Source of the DNA: Amycolatopsis rifamycinica
Lineage (GTDB): Bacteria; Actinomycetota; Actinomycetes; Mycobacteriales; Pseudonocardiaceae
NCBI RefSeq assembly: GCF_000695625.1
Contig: NZ_JMQI01000002.1
Span: 1-64,000, forward strand
DNA: 64,000 bases
Reading direction: 5' to 3'
Part shown: positions 23,596 through 32,179 of the stretch, piece after piece
How positions within the stretch are numbered: the first letter of the stretch is position 1
How the letters are laid out: the number at the start of each line of letters is the position of its first letter
Notes under the pieces: generated by a model
Seen by the model: only the letters and a program-made list of their open reading frames with translations
Database searches by the model: none
Told to the model about the DNA's origin: nothing
Program-made: the position numbers and the translations under genes

Positions 23596-24653
23596 CCCGC
23601 CGCCGACGGCGCGAGTTCCATGGCCTTCTCCGCGCCCTGGATGAGGTCGGCGTAGGTGATCACCTCGACGCGCCCGAGGTGGGCGTTGTACGTCCGGAGC
23701 GTCTCGGGGACCTGCTCGCGCACCCGGGGGTCCGGCACGTGCAGCGGGTGGCCGATGACCACCGTGGCGAAGGCGCGCCGGCATTCGATGCCCAGTTTCT
23801 GCTGGATCGTGTTGCGTTCCTCGTCGAATTCGCGCAGGTAGTTGAGGCTCTGGCCGACGGCCTTGTTCACTTCGGGGCCGACGACGAAGAAGTTCCGGTG
23901 CGGGATGACCAGATCCGGGACGCAGGCCCGTTTCAGTTCGACGACGTGGAGCGCGCCGTCGGCCCGGATCAGGGGAACGTCCAGCTGGGTCAGCACCGTC
24001 AACTGCCGTCGTTTCGCCTTCTCGACGAACCTCCCGCCGAACATCCACCAGCTTTCCTCGAGGATCCGCTGGAATTCGTTCTCCTTGGCCGCCGGATCCC
24101 GGACGACTTCCGAAAGCGCCGCGATGACGTCCCGCTGCTTCGCGGCCTGGATGCCGTCGAGCAGCACCTGCCCGGCCCCGTGCGCGGCCAGGATCCCGGC
24201 CGCGTTCGGGGCGTCCGCCAGCGCTTCCGCCAGTTGCGCCAACTGGCCCGCATCGGCTTCGCCCGTCTGGACCTTCCGGATGACCGCCGCGAGCGGGGCG
24301 TCCGGCCCGGCGCTCGGCTCCGGGGTGCCGAAACGGTCCGACAGGAACCGGTGGAGTTCGCCGATGCCGGTGTCTTCACACGTCCACCTGCTCGCGCCGG
24401 GCCGGAGGTCGAATCCGGAGAAATCCGGTCGTGGTGTCCAGGAATTGACCACAAGAATGAGCTGCCCGTCATCGCCTTCCGCGGGCACGTAATAAATGGT
24501 CGCGGTTTTGTAGACCTTGTCGCCGCGGCGGACGACGGTGGATTCGACGTGCTGGTAACCGTCGGGGGTCGACTGCGTTATCCGCCTTATCAGTTCTTCG
24601 GCGGGGTCTGGTTCGCCGGAGGTGGAGGTCACGCCAGGCAGTCGCGCCGCCAC
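23592..24653 (-). CDS. sduA: Shedu-family (SduA, DUF4263) anti-phage nuclease
   Basis: 353 residues from GTG 24653; an internal GTG at residue 8 is an alternative, and neither has a strong ribosome site. The C-terminal half (about 185-340) matches the Shedu DUF4263 domain: ENEFQRILEESWWMFGG, then ADGALHVVELKRACVPDLV with Asp232 and the ELK triad Glu239-Lys241 of a PD-(D/E)XK nuclease, then VNKAVGQSLNYLREFD. Residues 1-190 are a variable N-terminal region (beta-rich 30-70, then helical), as in other Shedu proteins, where this part is thought to sense infection. Shedu is a known single-gene defence system; this copy stands alone among metabolic genes. Confidence 0.85.
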   Translation of the reverse strand: MAARLPGVTSTSGEPDPAEELIRRITQSTPDGYQHVESTVVRRGDKVYKTATIYYVPAEGDDGQLILVVNSWTPRPDFSGFDLRPGASRWTCEDTGIGELHRFLSDRFGTPEPSAGPDAPLAAVIRKVQTGEADAGQLAQLAEALADAPNAAGILAAHGAGQVLLDGIQAAKQRDVIAALSEVVRDPAAKENEFQRILEESWWMFGGRFVEKAKRRQLTVLTQLDVPLIRADGALHVVELKRACVPDLVIPHRNFFVVGPEVNKAVGQSLNYLREFDEERNTIQQKLGIECRRAFATVVIGHPLHVPDPRVREQVPETLRTYNAHLGRVEVITYADLIQGAEKAMELAPSAAG

Positions 24654-24795
24654 TCGGTGGCGTTACGACGATCAGCGCAACCCGAGGTCACTACCTGCGG
24701 TGGCAAGATCACGAAACCCGCCGCCGTGACGCCGGTTTCTTTCCGCCGGCTGTTGTCACCCTGTCAGTGGGTTACCCGTTCGTCCTCTTGTCACT

Positions 24796-24811
24796 CTTTC
24801 GCGTGAACGTG
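24796..24811. repeat. Degenerate copy of the CACTTTCACGTGAAAGTG element
   Basis: CTTTCGCGTGAACGTG matches 14 of 16 positions of the palindrome found as pairs at 10012 and 46262. It sits in the 276-bp spacer between the Shedu gene and the divergent binding-protein gene. That spacer otherwise holds the promoter described next. Confidence 0.45.
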
Positions 24812-24835
24812 ACGTGACATATTTCTCGGCAACAC

Positions 24836-24866
24836 ATTTGCGGCCCCGCAAATCGTCATCTACAGT
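24836..24866 (+). promoter_or_regulatory. Binding-protein promoter overlapped by an 18-bp palindrome
   Basis: TTGCGG (24838-24843), 17-bp spacer, TACAGT (24861-24866). The palindrome ATTTGCGG-CC-CCGCAAAT (24836-24853) covers the -35, as expected for a repressor operator. The leader then carries GATCACGG/CCGTGATC arms (24873-24880 and 24897-24904) that could form a hairpin before the ribosome site GAGGAG. Confidence 0.65.
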
Positions 24867-24929
24867 CCGGCTGATCACGGCCGAACGAGCCGTATTCCGT
24901 GATCCCCATAATCTTCTCCGAGGAGTGGC

Positions 24930-25907
24930 ATGCTTCAACGCGCCTCGACACGCCGGCTCGCGGTGCTCGCCATGGTCGCCGTTCTGCTGACCGCGTGCAG
25001 CCAGCTGAAGGGTTCCCCCGCCGCCGGGGGCGTCGAAAAGCCGTCGATCCGGGTCGCGATCCTCACCACCGTCGACCTCGCGCCGCTCTGGCTCGCGCAG
25101 GAAGGCGGGTACTTCAGGGCCGAGGGCCTCGAGGTGCAGACGGACGTCGCCCCGAGCGGCCAGGAAACGCTGAGCCGGATGACGAGCGGCCAGGACGACC
25201 TCGCGCTGTCCACCTACACCCTGTTCTTCCTGGCCAAGAGCAGCGGTGCCGCCGACGTCAAGCTGGTGACGGACGGGACCTCGGCGAGCCCGCGCAGCAA
25301 CGAGGTCGTCACCGTGCCGAACTCGCCGGTGAAGACGGTGAAGGACCTCGAGGGCAAGCGGATCGCCATCAGCTCCAAGAACGCCGCGTCCGACGTGCTG
25401 ACCCGGTCGGTGATGCGCGACCACAGCGTCGACCCGGGCAAGGTCCAGTGGGTCCCGATGCCGCTGCCGGAGATGAGCGCCGCGCTGGCGCAGGGCCGGG
25501 TCGACGCGGCCTACCAGCCGGAACCGTTCCTCACCCAGGCCGCCCGGACGGCCGGCGCGTACCCGGTCATCGACGCTGCCAGCGGCAGCACCCAGAGCTT
25601 CCCCCTCACCGGCTACGGCGCCACCGCCAAGTGGGTCCAGGACCACCCCAAGACGCTGCGGGCGTTCCAGCGCGCGATGCTCAACGCCACCCGCGCCGCG
25701 GTCGACCGGGCGCGGATCGAGCCGCTCGTCGTCCGCAACGCCAAGGTGGACCAGGACATCGCCAGCCTGATGGTGATGCCCGCCTTCGGGTCCACCCTGG
25801 ACGCCCGCCGCATCCAGCGGGTGCCGGACCTGCTGCAGCAGCTCGGCGTGGTCCAGACGAAGATCGACGCCTCTTCGATGATCGCGCCGCAGGCCGGCAC
25901 CGGCTGA
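24930..25907 (+). CDS. NMT1/SsuA-like ABC transporter substrate-binding lipoprotein
   Basis: 325 residues with a lipoprotein signal (LAVLAMVAVLLTAC, Cys23 lipidated). The mature domain shows the NMT1/THI5/SsuA pattern: IRVAILTTVDLAPLWLAQEGGYFRAEGLEV, KTVKDLEGKRIAISSK, and ALAQGRVDAAYQPEPF. Such proteins bind sulfonates, nitrate, pyrimidines or related small molecules. It has its own promoter and a strong terminator, so it is monocistronic. No cognate ATPase/permease of this class is nearby; the liv-type genes that follow belong to a different ABC class. ATG 24930 has CGAGGAGTGGC upstream. Confidence 0.85.
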   Translation: MLQRASTRRLAVLAMVAVLLTACSQLKGSPAAGGVEKPSIRVAILTTVDLAPLWLAQEGGYFRAEGLEVQTDVAPSGQETLSRMTSGQDDLALSTYTLFFLAKSSGAADVKLVTDGTSASPRSNEVVTVPNSPVKTVKDLEGKRIAISSKNAASDVLTRSVMRDHSVDPGKVQWVPMPLPEMSAALAQGRVDAAYQPEPFLTQAARTAGAYPVIDAASGSTQSFPLTGYGATAKWVQDHPKTLRAFQRAMLNATRAAVDRARIEPLVVRNAKVDQDIASLMVMPAFGSTLDARRIQRVPDLLQQLGVVQTKIDASSMIAPQAGTG

Positions 25908-25921
25908 GCCGTCGATCGGTC

Positions 25922-25963
25922 GCCGAGGGCGGGTGCGCTTCGCGTACCCGCCCTCGGCTTTTT
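25922..25963 (+). terminator. Strong rho-independent terminator
   Basis: GCCGAGGGCGGGT (25922-25934) pairs perfectly with ACCCGCCCTCGGC (25946-25958) and is followed by TTTTT. It ends the binding-protein transcript and separates it from the branched-chain-type operon. I see no clear feature in the next ~200 bp up to 26169. Confidence 0.95.
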
Positions 25964-26169
25964 CGCGGCCACGGCTTCCCGCCGCCGCGACTCCGCTTCC
26001 GGGCCGCCACCACTTCCCGCGCCTCGCGGTGATGCCGAAATTTTCCGACCGCGCCCGCCGGTCCGGTTTCGGTGATTCGCACCTTGACACGATCGCCGCC
26101 GCAGCCCACCCTCTTCATACCGACCGCGCGGTACGGCGTTGTCCACATGGTGGGAACGGAGAGTCATCG

Positions 26170-26976
26170 ATGACGCTTCCTGGTGAGGCACCTCCCGGCG
26201 AAGACCTGCTCGTGGTCGACGGCCTCACCGTCCGCTTCGGCGGGCTCACCGCCCTGCACGACGTCCACCTGAGCGTCGACGCCGGTACCGTGGTCGGGGT
26301 CATCGGGCCCAACGGCGCGGGCAAGACGACGTTGTTCAACGTCGTCTGCGGGTTCGTGCGGCCCCAGGCCGGCCGCGTGCTGTGGCGGGGGCGGCCGCTG
26401 GTCCGGCACCGCCCCGAACAGCTCGCGCGGCTCGGGATCGTCCGGACGCTGCAGGGCCTGGGCCTGTTCCCCGGGCTGACGGTGCTCGAGAACGTGGTGG
26501 CCGGCGCGGGCCGCCACGCCCGCACCGGTCTGGTCCCGGCACTGGCGGGCGCGGGACGGTCGGCACGCGACGAAGCCGAGCTGGCCGCCCGCGCCCGCGA
26601 GACCCTCGGCGAACTCGGGATCGCCGACCTCGCCGGCCGCCTGCCCGGCGTGCTGCCCTACGGCGTGCGAAAACGCGTGGCGCTCGCCCGGGCGCTGGTG
26701 GCCGAACCCGACCTGCTGCTGCTCGACGAACCCGCGAGCGGGCTGTCGGCCGCCGAGCTGGCCGAGCTGTCGACGCTGATCCTCTCGCTGCGGCGGCGGA
26801 TGGCGGTCGTGCTCGTCGAACACCACATGGACCTGGTCATGCAGGTCTGCGACCGCGTGGTGGTGCTGAACTTCGGCGAGGTGATCGCGGCGGGCACCCC
26901 GGCGCGGATCCAGGCCGACCCCCGCGTGGCCGAGGCCTACCTCGGCGACCCCGCCGAAGAGGTGTCCGGTGCTTGA
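26170..26976 (+). CDS. livG: Branched-chain-type ABC transporter ATPase (LivG)
   Basis: 268 residues from ATG 26170 (site GGAGAG). Walker A GPNGAGKTT, LivG-type signature VLPYGVRKRVALARALVAEPDLLLLDEPASGLS and the C-terminal HHMDLVMQVCDRVVVLNFGEVIAAGTP that defines LivG. The signature reads PYGVRKR rather than the usual SYGQQR(R/K). First gene of a five-gene HAAT-family operon; its end overlaps livF by 8 bp. Works with LivF on the cytoplasmic face to drive uptake of a branched-chain amino acid, urea-like or aromatic substrate. Confidence 0.88.
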   Translation: MTLPGEAPPGEDLLVVDGLTVRFGGLTALHDVHLSVDAGTVVGVIGPNGAGKTTLFNVVCGFVRPQAGRVLWRGRPLVRHRPEQLARLGIVRTLQGLGLFPGLTVLENVVAGAGRHARTGLVPALAGAGRSARDEAELAARARETLGELGIADLAGRLPGVLPYGVRKRVALARALVAEPDLLLLDEPASGLSAAELAELSTLILSLRRRMAVVLVEHHMDLVMQVCDRVVVLNFGEVIAAGTPARIQADPRVAEAYLGDPAEEVSGA

Positions 26977-27676
26977 GATCGAAGACCTGTCCGTGGCCTA
27001 CGGCGCGGTCCGCGCCCTCGACGGCGTCGGCATCACCGTCGAACGCGGCGGGATCACCGCCGTGCTCGGGGCGAACGGGGCCGGCAAGACCACCCTGCTG
27101 CGCACCATCAGCGGCCTGCACCCCGCCCGCGGCGGCCGCATCACCTGGGACGGCCGGAAACTCACCGGGCTGGCGCCGGACCGGATCGCGCGCGGCGGCG
27201 TCGCGCACGTACCCGAAGGCGGCGGTGTCATCACCGAGCTCACCGTCGACGAAAACCTCCGGCTGGGTGCGCTGTGGCGGCGTGACCGCGCCGACCGGGC
27301 CGCCGCGCGGACCGAGATGTACGAGCTCTTCCCGGCGCTGGCGGAACGTTCGGCGAAACCCGCCTCGACGCTCTCCGGCGGCGAACGGCAGATGCTCGCC
27401 ATCGGCCGGGCGCTGATGAGCCGGCCCGGGCTGCTGCTGCTCGACGAACCGTCGCTCGGCCTCGCGCCGCTCATCACCGCCCGGATCATGGGCATCCTGC
27501 GCGACCTGCGGGCCACCACCGGGCTCACCGTCGTGCTCGTCGAGCAGAACGCGCACTCCGCGCTGTCCATCGCCGATCGCGGGTACGTCCTCGCGCTCGG
27601 CCGGGTCGTGGCCGTCGACACCGCGGCGGAACTGCTGGCCGACGACGGCCTCCGCCACGCCTACCTCGGTTTCTGA
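26969..27676 (+). CDS. livF: Branched-chain-type ABC transporter ATPase (LivF)
   Basis: 235 residues. Walker A GANGAGKTT, signature LSGGERQMLAIGRALMSRPGLLLLDEPSLGLAP and the LivF-type ending VVLVEQNAHSALSIADRGYVLALGRV. GTG start overlaps livG. Partner ATPase of LivG in the same importer. The Glu-Gln-Asn motif (EQNAHSAL) is typical of LivF. Confidence 0.9.
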   Translation: MLEIEDLSVAYGAVRALDGVGITVERGGITAVLGANGAGKTTLLRTISGLHPARGGRITWDGRKLTGLAPDRIARGGVAHVPEGGGVITELTVDENLRLGALWRRDRADRAAARTEMYELFPALAERSAKPASTLSGGERQMLAIGRALMSRPGLLLLDEPSLGLAPLITARIMGILRDLRATTGLTVVLVEQNAHSALSIADRGYVLALGRVVAVDTAAELLADDGLRHAYLGF

Positions 27677-27714
27677 GGCTTCTGACCCACCCACCAGGAG
27701 GTGAACGGTCCGGT

Positions 27715-28566
27715 ATGCAGGACTTCTTCGACCTGACCCTAGGCGGGATCTCGGCCGGCGCGGTGTACGCGGCGCTCGGGCTCGCCCTGGTCATCATCTA
27801 CCGGGCCACCCGGGTGGTGAACTTCGCGCAGCCCGCCCTCGCCCTGATCTCGACGTACCTCGCGTACTCGGTGACGAAGGCGACGGGCAGCTACTGGCTC
27901 GGCTTCGCCGTCGCGATCGTCGCCGGGACCGTGCTGGGCGTCGCCACCGAACGGCTGCTCATCCGGCCGCTGCGGGACCGCTCCGAACTCAGCTCGATCA
28001 TCGTCACGCTCGGCCTCCTGCTGGTGCTGCAGGCGGTCGCGGGCATGATCTGGTCCAACGAGCCGCTGGCGTTCCCGTACGCCTTCGACTTCCGCGGCCG
28101 GTTCTCCGCGAACGACCTGTTCGTCGTGCTGATCGTCGTCGCCATCGCCGCGCTGGTGCTGGTGGTGTTCAAGTACACGCCGCTGGGCCTGCGGATGCGC
28201 GCGGCCGCGTTCGCCCCCGAAGTGGCCAGGACGCTCGGCGTGCGGGTCGGGCTGATGCTCACTGTCGGCTGGGGACTGGCCGCGGCCGTCGGCTCGCTGG
28301 CCGGGCTGCTCGCCACCCCGCCGTTCCTCTTCCCGAACGTGCTGGACGGCGTCTTCGTCTACGCGCTCACCGCGGCGGTGCTCGGCGGTCTCGACAACCC
28401 CTTGGGCACCATCGCCGGCGGGTTCGTCCTCGGCGTCGGACTGTCCTATGTGTCCGGCTACTTGGGACCGGAGATGGTGACGATCGCCGCGCTGGCCATC
28501 CTGGTCGTCGTGCTGACGCTGCGGCCCAGCGGGCTGTTCGGCCGGGCCAAGGTGAGGCGGGTATGA
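27715..28566 (+). CDS. livH: Branched-chain-type ABC permease (LivH)
   Basis: 283 residues, about eight helices, opening with LGGISAGAVYAALGLALVIIYRATRVVNFAQ, the LivH hallmark, and carrying GLRMRAAAFAPEVARTLGVRV in the cytoplasmic loop that contacts the ATPases. An AGGAGGTGAAC site lies about 11 bp before ATG 27715. Its end overlaps livM (ATGA). With LivM it forms the heterodimeric channel. Confidence 0.9.
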   Translation: MQDFFDLTLGGISAGAVYAALGLALVIIYRATRVVNFAQPALALISTYLAYSVTKATGSYWLGFAVAIVAGTVLGVATERLLIRPLRDRSELSSIIVTLGLLLVLQAVAGMIWSNEPLAFPYAFDFRGRFSANDLFVVLIVVAIAALVLVVFKYTPLGLRMRAAAFAPEVARTLGVRVGLMLTVGWGLAAAVGSLAGLLATPPFLFPNVLDGVFVYALTAAVLGGLDNPLGTIAGGFVLGVGLSYVSGYLGPEMVTIAALAILVVVLTLRPSGLFGRAKVRRV

Positions 28567-29627
28567 GCGTGCGCACGGAAGTCCCGGAAACGCGCGTGGA
28601 GACGACGCGGAAGCGCCGCACGCTGCCGCCGCTGCTCGTCCACACGCTCGCCGCGCTGGGCGCGCTCGCGGTGGTCGTGCTGCTGACCCTGGTCACCGAC
28701 GAGTTCACCAACCTGCGCATCGCGACCATCGGCTACTACCTGGTCGCGGTGGCCGGGCTGACCCTGCTGACCGGCCTCACCGGTCAGGTATCCCTCGGCC
28801 ACGGCGCGTTCATGTTCATCGGCGCCTACACGGTGGCGCTGCTGGTGCGGCGGGTGCCGTCGTTCCCGCTGTGGGCCGACCTGCTGCTGGCCTCGGCCGC
28901 CGGCGGGCTCGCCGGGCTGCTGGCCGGCGCCGCGGCGGCCCGGCTGCGCGGCCCGTACCTCGCCGGCGCGACGCTGGCGCTGGCCGTCGGGCTGCCCGCG
29001 CTGACCCGGAAGTTCCCGGACTTCCTCGGCGGCAGCAACGGGCTGAGCTTCACCGTCCACAGCAGACCGGCCGGGATCGGTGTCCCGGAACTGCGGTGGC
29101 AGACCTGGATCGTCTGGCTCAGCGTGCTGCTCGCGCTGGTGCTGGTGGTGAACATCGTCCGCGGCCGGCTCGGGCGGGACTTCCGCGCGGTCCGCGACGA
29201 CGAGGTCGCCGCCGCGCTGAGCGGGATCCCCGTCGGGCGCACGAAGATCCTCGCGTTCCTGGTCAGCGCGGTGTGCGGCGGGCTCGCCGGTGGCCTGCAG
29301 GCGTTCCTGCTGGGCACCGCCGCACCCGGCTCGTTCACGCCCGCGCTGTCGCTGAGCCTGCTGGCCGCGGTGGTGCTGGGCGGGCTCGGCTCGCTGTGGG
29401 GCGCGCTGTGGGGCGCGGTCGCGCTCGTGTACTTCCAGGCCTGGTCCGAGGACCTCGCCGACGTCCTGCACCTGAACACCGACGTGGCCAACAACCTCCC
29501 GCTCGCGGTGTACGGCGTGATCCTCATCGTCGTCGTGCTCGCCTTTCCGCGCGGCATCCAAGGCGGCGTGCACCGCCTGCTCTCCCGTCGATCCGCGAAC
29601 CTGAAGGAGAACCATGAGAAGCACTAA
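28563..29627 (+). CDS. livM: Branched-chain-type ABC permease (LivM)
   Basis: 354 residues with a charged N-terminal tail, then about nine helices. LivM motifs: YYLVAVAGLTLLTGLTGQVSLGHGAFMFIGAY, the loop GRDFRAVRDDEVAAALSGIPV, and LGGLGSLWGALWGAV near the end. It overlaps livH by 4 bp, and the downstream binding-protein gene starts 14 bp before its stop. Second half of the importer channel. Confidence 0.9.
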   Translation: MSVRTEVPETRVETTRKRRTLPPLLVHTLAALGALAVVVLLTLVTDEFTNLRIATIGYYLVAVAGLTLLTGLTGQVSLGHGAFMFIGAYTVALLVRRVPSFPLWADLLLASAAGGLAGLLAGAAAARLRGPYLAGATLALAVGLPALTRKFPDFLGGSNGLSFTVHSRPAGIGVPELRWQTWIVWLSVLLALVLVVNIVRGRLGRDFRAVRDDEVAAALSGIPVGRTKILAFLVSAVCGGLAGGLQAFLLGTAAPGSFTPALSLSLLAAVVLGGLGSLWGALWGAVALVYFQAWSEDLADVLHLNTDVANNLPLAVYGVILIVVVLAFPRGIQGGVHRLLSRRSANLKENHEKH

Positions 29628-30927
29628 GCTCGGCGCGGGTTTCGCCGCCCTCGCCCTGGCGCTGACCGCGTGCGGCGGCGCGGGGGAGAGCGGCGGCGGG
29701 CAGCAGGCCGCCACCGATTCGGCGGTCGGCGTCACCAAGGACACCGTCGTCATCGGTACCCACCAGCCGCTCACCGGCCCGGCCGCGCCCGGGTACAGCA
29801 AGATCTCCGCCGGTGCCCGCGCGGTCTACCAGGCGATCAACGACGGCGGCGGGATCAACGGCCGGAAGATCGAATACAAGGTCGAGGACGACGGCTACAA
29901 CCCGACGAAGACCGTCGAGGTCGTCAAGAAGCTCGTCCTGCAGGACAAGGTGTTCGCGATCGTCGGCGGGCTGGGCACGCCGACGCACTCGAAGGTCGTC
30001 GACTACCTGAACTCCGAAGGCGTGCCGGACCTGCTCGTGTCCTCGGGCGCGCTCGCCTGGGACAACCCGCAGAAGGCGCCGATGACCTTCGGGTACCAGG
30101 TGGACTACACCCGCGAAGGCAAGATCCAGGGCAAGTACGTCAAGGACACCTTCGCCGGCAAGAAGGTCGGCTACTTCACGCAGAACGACGACGTCGGCCG
30201 CGACACCCAGGCCGGGCTCGACCAGTTCGTCAAGGACCAGGTCGTCGTCCGGCAGGGCTACGACAGCGCCAACACCGACGTCACGCCGCAGCTGTCCGCG
30301 CTCAAGGCGGCCGGCGCCGAGGTCGTCGTCTGCGCGTGCATCCCGGCGTTCACCGCGCTGGCGATCCTGGCCGCGGCGAAGATCGGGTACAAGCCGCAGT
30401 TCGTGGTCAGCAGCATCGGCGCGGACCCGGCGACGCTGTCCGGGCTGCTGCAGGACTTCGCCAAGCGAGGCGGCGCCAGCGTCTCCAGCGGGCAGCTGCT
30501 GGCCGGCCTGATCGGCACCGGCTACCTGCCGGACGTCGCCCAGACCTCGGACCCGTGGGTGGCCTACTTCAAGGGCCTCCACGACAAGTACATCGCGAAG
30601 GAGCCGTTCACCAACACCGTGCTGTTCGGCATGGTGCAGGCCTACACGTTCGCCCAGGCGCTCAAGGCGGCCGGACCGGACCCGACGCGGCAGAAGGTCG
30701 TCGACGCGATGAGCTCCGGCGCGCTCAAGGGGCCGGGCCTGACGCCGTTCGGGTTCTCGAAGGACTCGCACGCCGGCTACACGGGCGCGTACGTGTTCAA
30801 GATCAACCCGGACACCACGACGACGGTGATCCAGCCACCGGCTGTCACCGACCGCGGCACGGGCGCGATCACGCCGTACTCCGGTGAGCGCGCCACGCCC
30901 GAGCAGGTCAACCTGGTGAGCAAGTGA
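29614..30927 (+). CDS. livK: Branched-chain-type substrate-binding lipoprotein (LivK class)
   Basis: 437 residues with a lipoprotein signal (GAGFAALALALTAC, Cys20). The mature part has the periplasmic-binding type 1 fold of the HAAT family: DTVVIGTHQPLTGPAAPGYSKI, AINDGGGINGRKIEYKVEDDGYNP, FAIVGGLGTPTHSKV, and a long C-terminal lobe. ATG 29614 follows AAGGAG and overlaps livM. It captures the substrate for LivHMGF. The family also transports urea, amides, aromatic acids and sterol breakdown products, so the ligand is open. Confidence 0.88.
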   Translation: MRSTKLGAGFAALALALTACGGAGESGGGQQAATDSAVGVTKDTVVIGTHQPLTGPAAPGYSKISAGARAVYQAINDGGGINGRKIEYKVEDDGYNPTKTVEVVKKLVLQDKVFAIVGGLGTPTHSKVVDYLNSEGVPDLLVSSGALAWDNPQKAPMTFGYQVDYTREGKIQGKYVKDTFAGKKVGYFTQNDDVGRDTQAGLDQFVKDQVVVRQGYDSANTDVTPQLSALKAAGAEVVVCACIPAFTALAILAAAKIGYKPQFVVSSIGADPATLSGLLQDFAKRGGASVSSGQLLAGLIGTGYLPDVAQTSDPWVAYFKGLHDKYIAKEPFTNTVLFGMVQAYTFAQALKAAGPDPTRQKVVDAMSSGALKGPGLTPFGFSKDSHAGYTGAYVFKINPDTTTTVIQPPAVTDRGTGAITPYSGERATPEQVNLVSK

Positions 30928-30932
30928 CGACC

Positions 30933-30963
30933 GGGCCGGCTCGTGGGCGCCGCGGGCCGGCCC
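30933..30963 (+). terminator. Weak hairpin after livK
   Basis: GGGCCGGC (30933-30940) pairs with GCCGGCCC (30956-30963) across a 15-nt loop, directly after the livK stop and before the tetR promoter. No U-tract. Confidence 0.4.
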
Positions 30964-30986
30964 GTCCGCTCACATAGGGTGGCGAC

Positions 30987-31553
30987 ATGAGTGTCAGGGA
31001 GAAGGTCGTACGGGCGGCCGTGCGGCTGTTCGCCGAGAAGGGCTTCGAGGCGACGACGGTCCGGGAGATCGTCGAGGAGGCCGGCGTCACCAAGGGCGGG
31101 CTGTACCACTACTTCGAGTCCAAGGACGACCTGCTCTTCGAGATCTACGCGGCGATGCTGCGGATGCAGACGCGGCGGATGGTGACGATCGCCGAGTCGG
31201 ACCTGCCGCTGCCGGAGCGGCTGCACACGATCGTCGCCGACGTCGTGGTCACCAGCATCGCCGACCTCGACGCGGCGACCGTGTTCTTCCAGTCGTTCCC
31301 GCTGCTGGAGAAGTCCAAGCAGGTCCAGGTGCGCGCGGAGCGGCGGACCTACCACGAGCGGGTCCGCGACCTGGTGGCCGAAGGCCAGCGGACCGGCGTC
31401 TTCCGCGACGACGTCCCGGCCGACCTGGTCATCAACTACCACTTCGGCGCCATCCACCGGCTGGGGATGTGGTACCACGCCGACGGTGAGCTGTCGGGGG
31501 AGCAGGTGGGGAAGCACTTCGCGGACCTGATGCTGCGCAGCCTTTGCCCGTAG
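30987..31553 (+). CDS. TetR-family regulator downstream of the liv-type operon
   Basis: 188 residues. Helix-turn-helix at residues about 10-55 (AVRLFAEKGFEATTVREIVEEAGVTKGGLYHYFESKDDLLFEI), the very conserved GGLYHYF class seen in KstR2/AcrR-like regulators. C-terminal ligand domain with AIHRLGMWYHADGELSGEQVG, also KstR2-like. It may control the preceding transporter or acyl-CoA-related genes elsewhere; KstR2 relatives respond to CoA thioesters. Confidence 0.88.
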   Translation: MSVREKVVRAAVRLFAEKGFEATTVREIVEEAGVTKGGLYHYFESKDDLLFEIYAAMLRMQTRRMVTIAESDLPLPERLHTIVADVVVTSIADLDAATVFFQSFPLLEKSKQVQVRAERRTYHERVRDLVAEGQRTGVFRDDVPADLVINYHFGAIHRLGMWYHADGELSGEQVGKHFADLMLRSLCP

Positions 31554-31628
31554 CCCGCGAGCCCGTTTGACTCCGCGGCCGCCGTGGTATTGACCGGGTT
31601 CAACGCTGTCCCGCTTTGGAGGGTGCTC

Positions 31629-32042
31629 GTGCAGATCCAGGTCAACACCGACCACAACGTCCACGGTGGCGAAGGGCTGGCCGCCTACGTGAGCACCGAC
31701 CTGGAGGAGAGCCTGTCCCGGTTCGGCGGGTGGTTGACCGGGGTGGAAGTGCACCTCAGCGAAGACGGCGGTGGCAAACCGGAAGACAAGAAGTGCGTGA
31801 TCGAGGCGCGGCCGGGTGGCAAGCAGCCGGTGGCGGTCACCCACCACGCGGCCACTGTGGACGACGCCTTCGCCGGGGCGAAGCACAAACTGGTGCGGGT
31901 GCTGGATTCCCGGTACGACCGCGCCCACGACCACAAGGGCAGTGACAGCATCCGGCACATGCCCCCTCCGGAAGACCCGGCTCAGGTCGGCGTGATCGAA
32001 GACGGGGAGAACTCCCGCGACACCACGCCGGGTGTCGGCTAA
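31629..32042 (+). CDS. Short HPF/S30EA (RaiA-like) ribosome-associated protein
   Basis: 137 residues from GTG 31629, with GGAGG six bases upstream. Fold pattern beta-alpha-beta-beta-beta-alpha with IQVNTDHNVHGGEGLAAYVSTDLEESLSRFGGWLTGVEVHLSE and VDDAFAGAKHKLVRVLD, as in ribosome hibernation/sigma-54 modulation proteins. It lacks the C-terminal dimerisation domain of long HPF, so it would stabilise or silence 70S ribosomes rather than form 100S dimers by the long-HPF route. The C-terminal 30 residues are acidic and unordered. Followed by a chloramphenicol-type efflux gene. Confidence 0.75.
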   Translation: MQIQVNTDHNVHGGEGLAAYVSTDLEESLSRFGGWLTGVEVHLSEDGGGKPEDKKCVIEARPGGKQPVAVTHHAATVDDAFAGAKHKLVRVLDSRYDRAHDHKGSDSIRHMPPPEDPAQVGVIEDGENSRDTTPGVG

Positions 32043-32079
32043 CCTCTGTCGCGTGTCGAGCCCCGAAGCGTCCAGGAGC

Positions 32080-32104
32080 GGGCCGCCGGTCGTCCCGGCG
32101 GCCC
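32080..32104 (+). terminator. Hairpin after the HPF-like gene
   Basis: GGGCCGCCGG (32080-32089) pairs with CCGGCGGCCC (32095-32104) around TCGTC. A second small hairpin CCCGGG-TTC-CCCGGG (32120-32134) follows in the leader of the MFS gene. The simplest reading is a terminator; attenuation of the efflux gene is possible but unsupported. Confidence 0.55.
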
Positions 32105-32179
32105 GGTAAGCCCCGCTTTCCCGGGTTCCCCGGGTGACCACGAAATCGTCCGTCGATCTCGTGCTCCCTGGAGTTTCGT

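Noticed and set aside
26084..26118. TTGACA-based promoter for the liv-type operon
   Set aside because: The nearest -10-like hexamers are more than 20 bp away from TTGACA (26084-26089), outside the normal spacing.
32053..32109. 18-codon leader peptide controlling the chloramphenicol-type pump
   Set aside because: No ribosome site, and the overlapping hairpin is explained as the terminator of the upstream gene; kept only as a side note in a finding.
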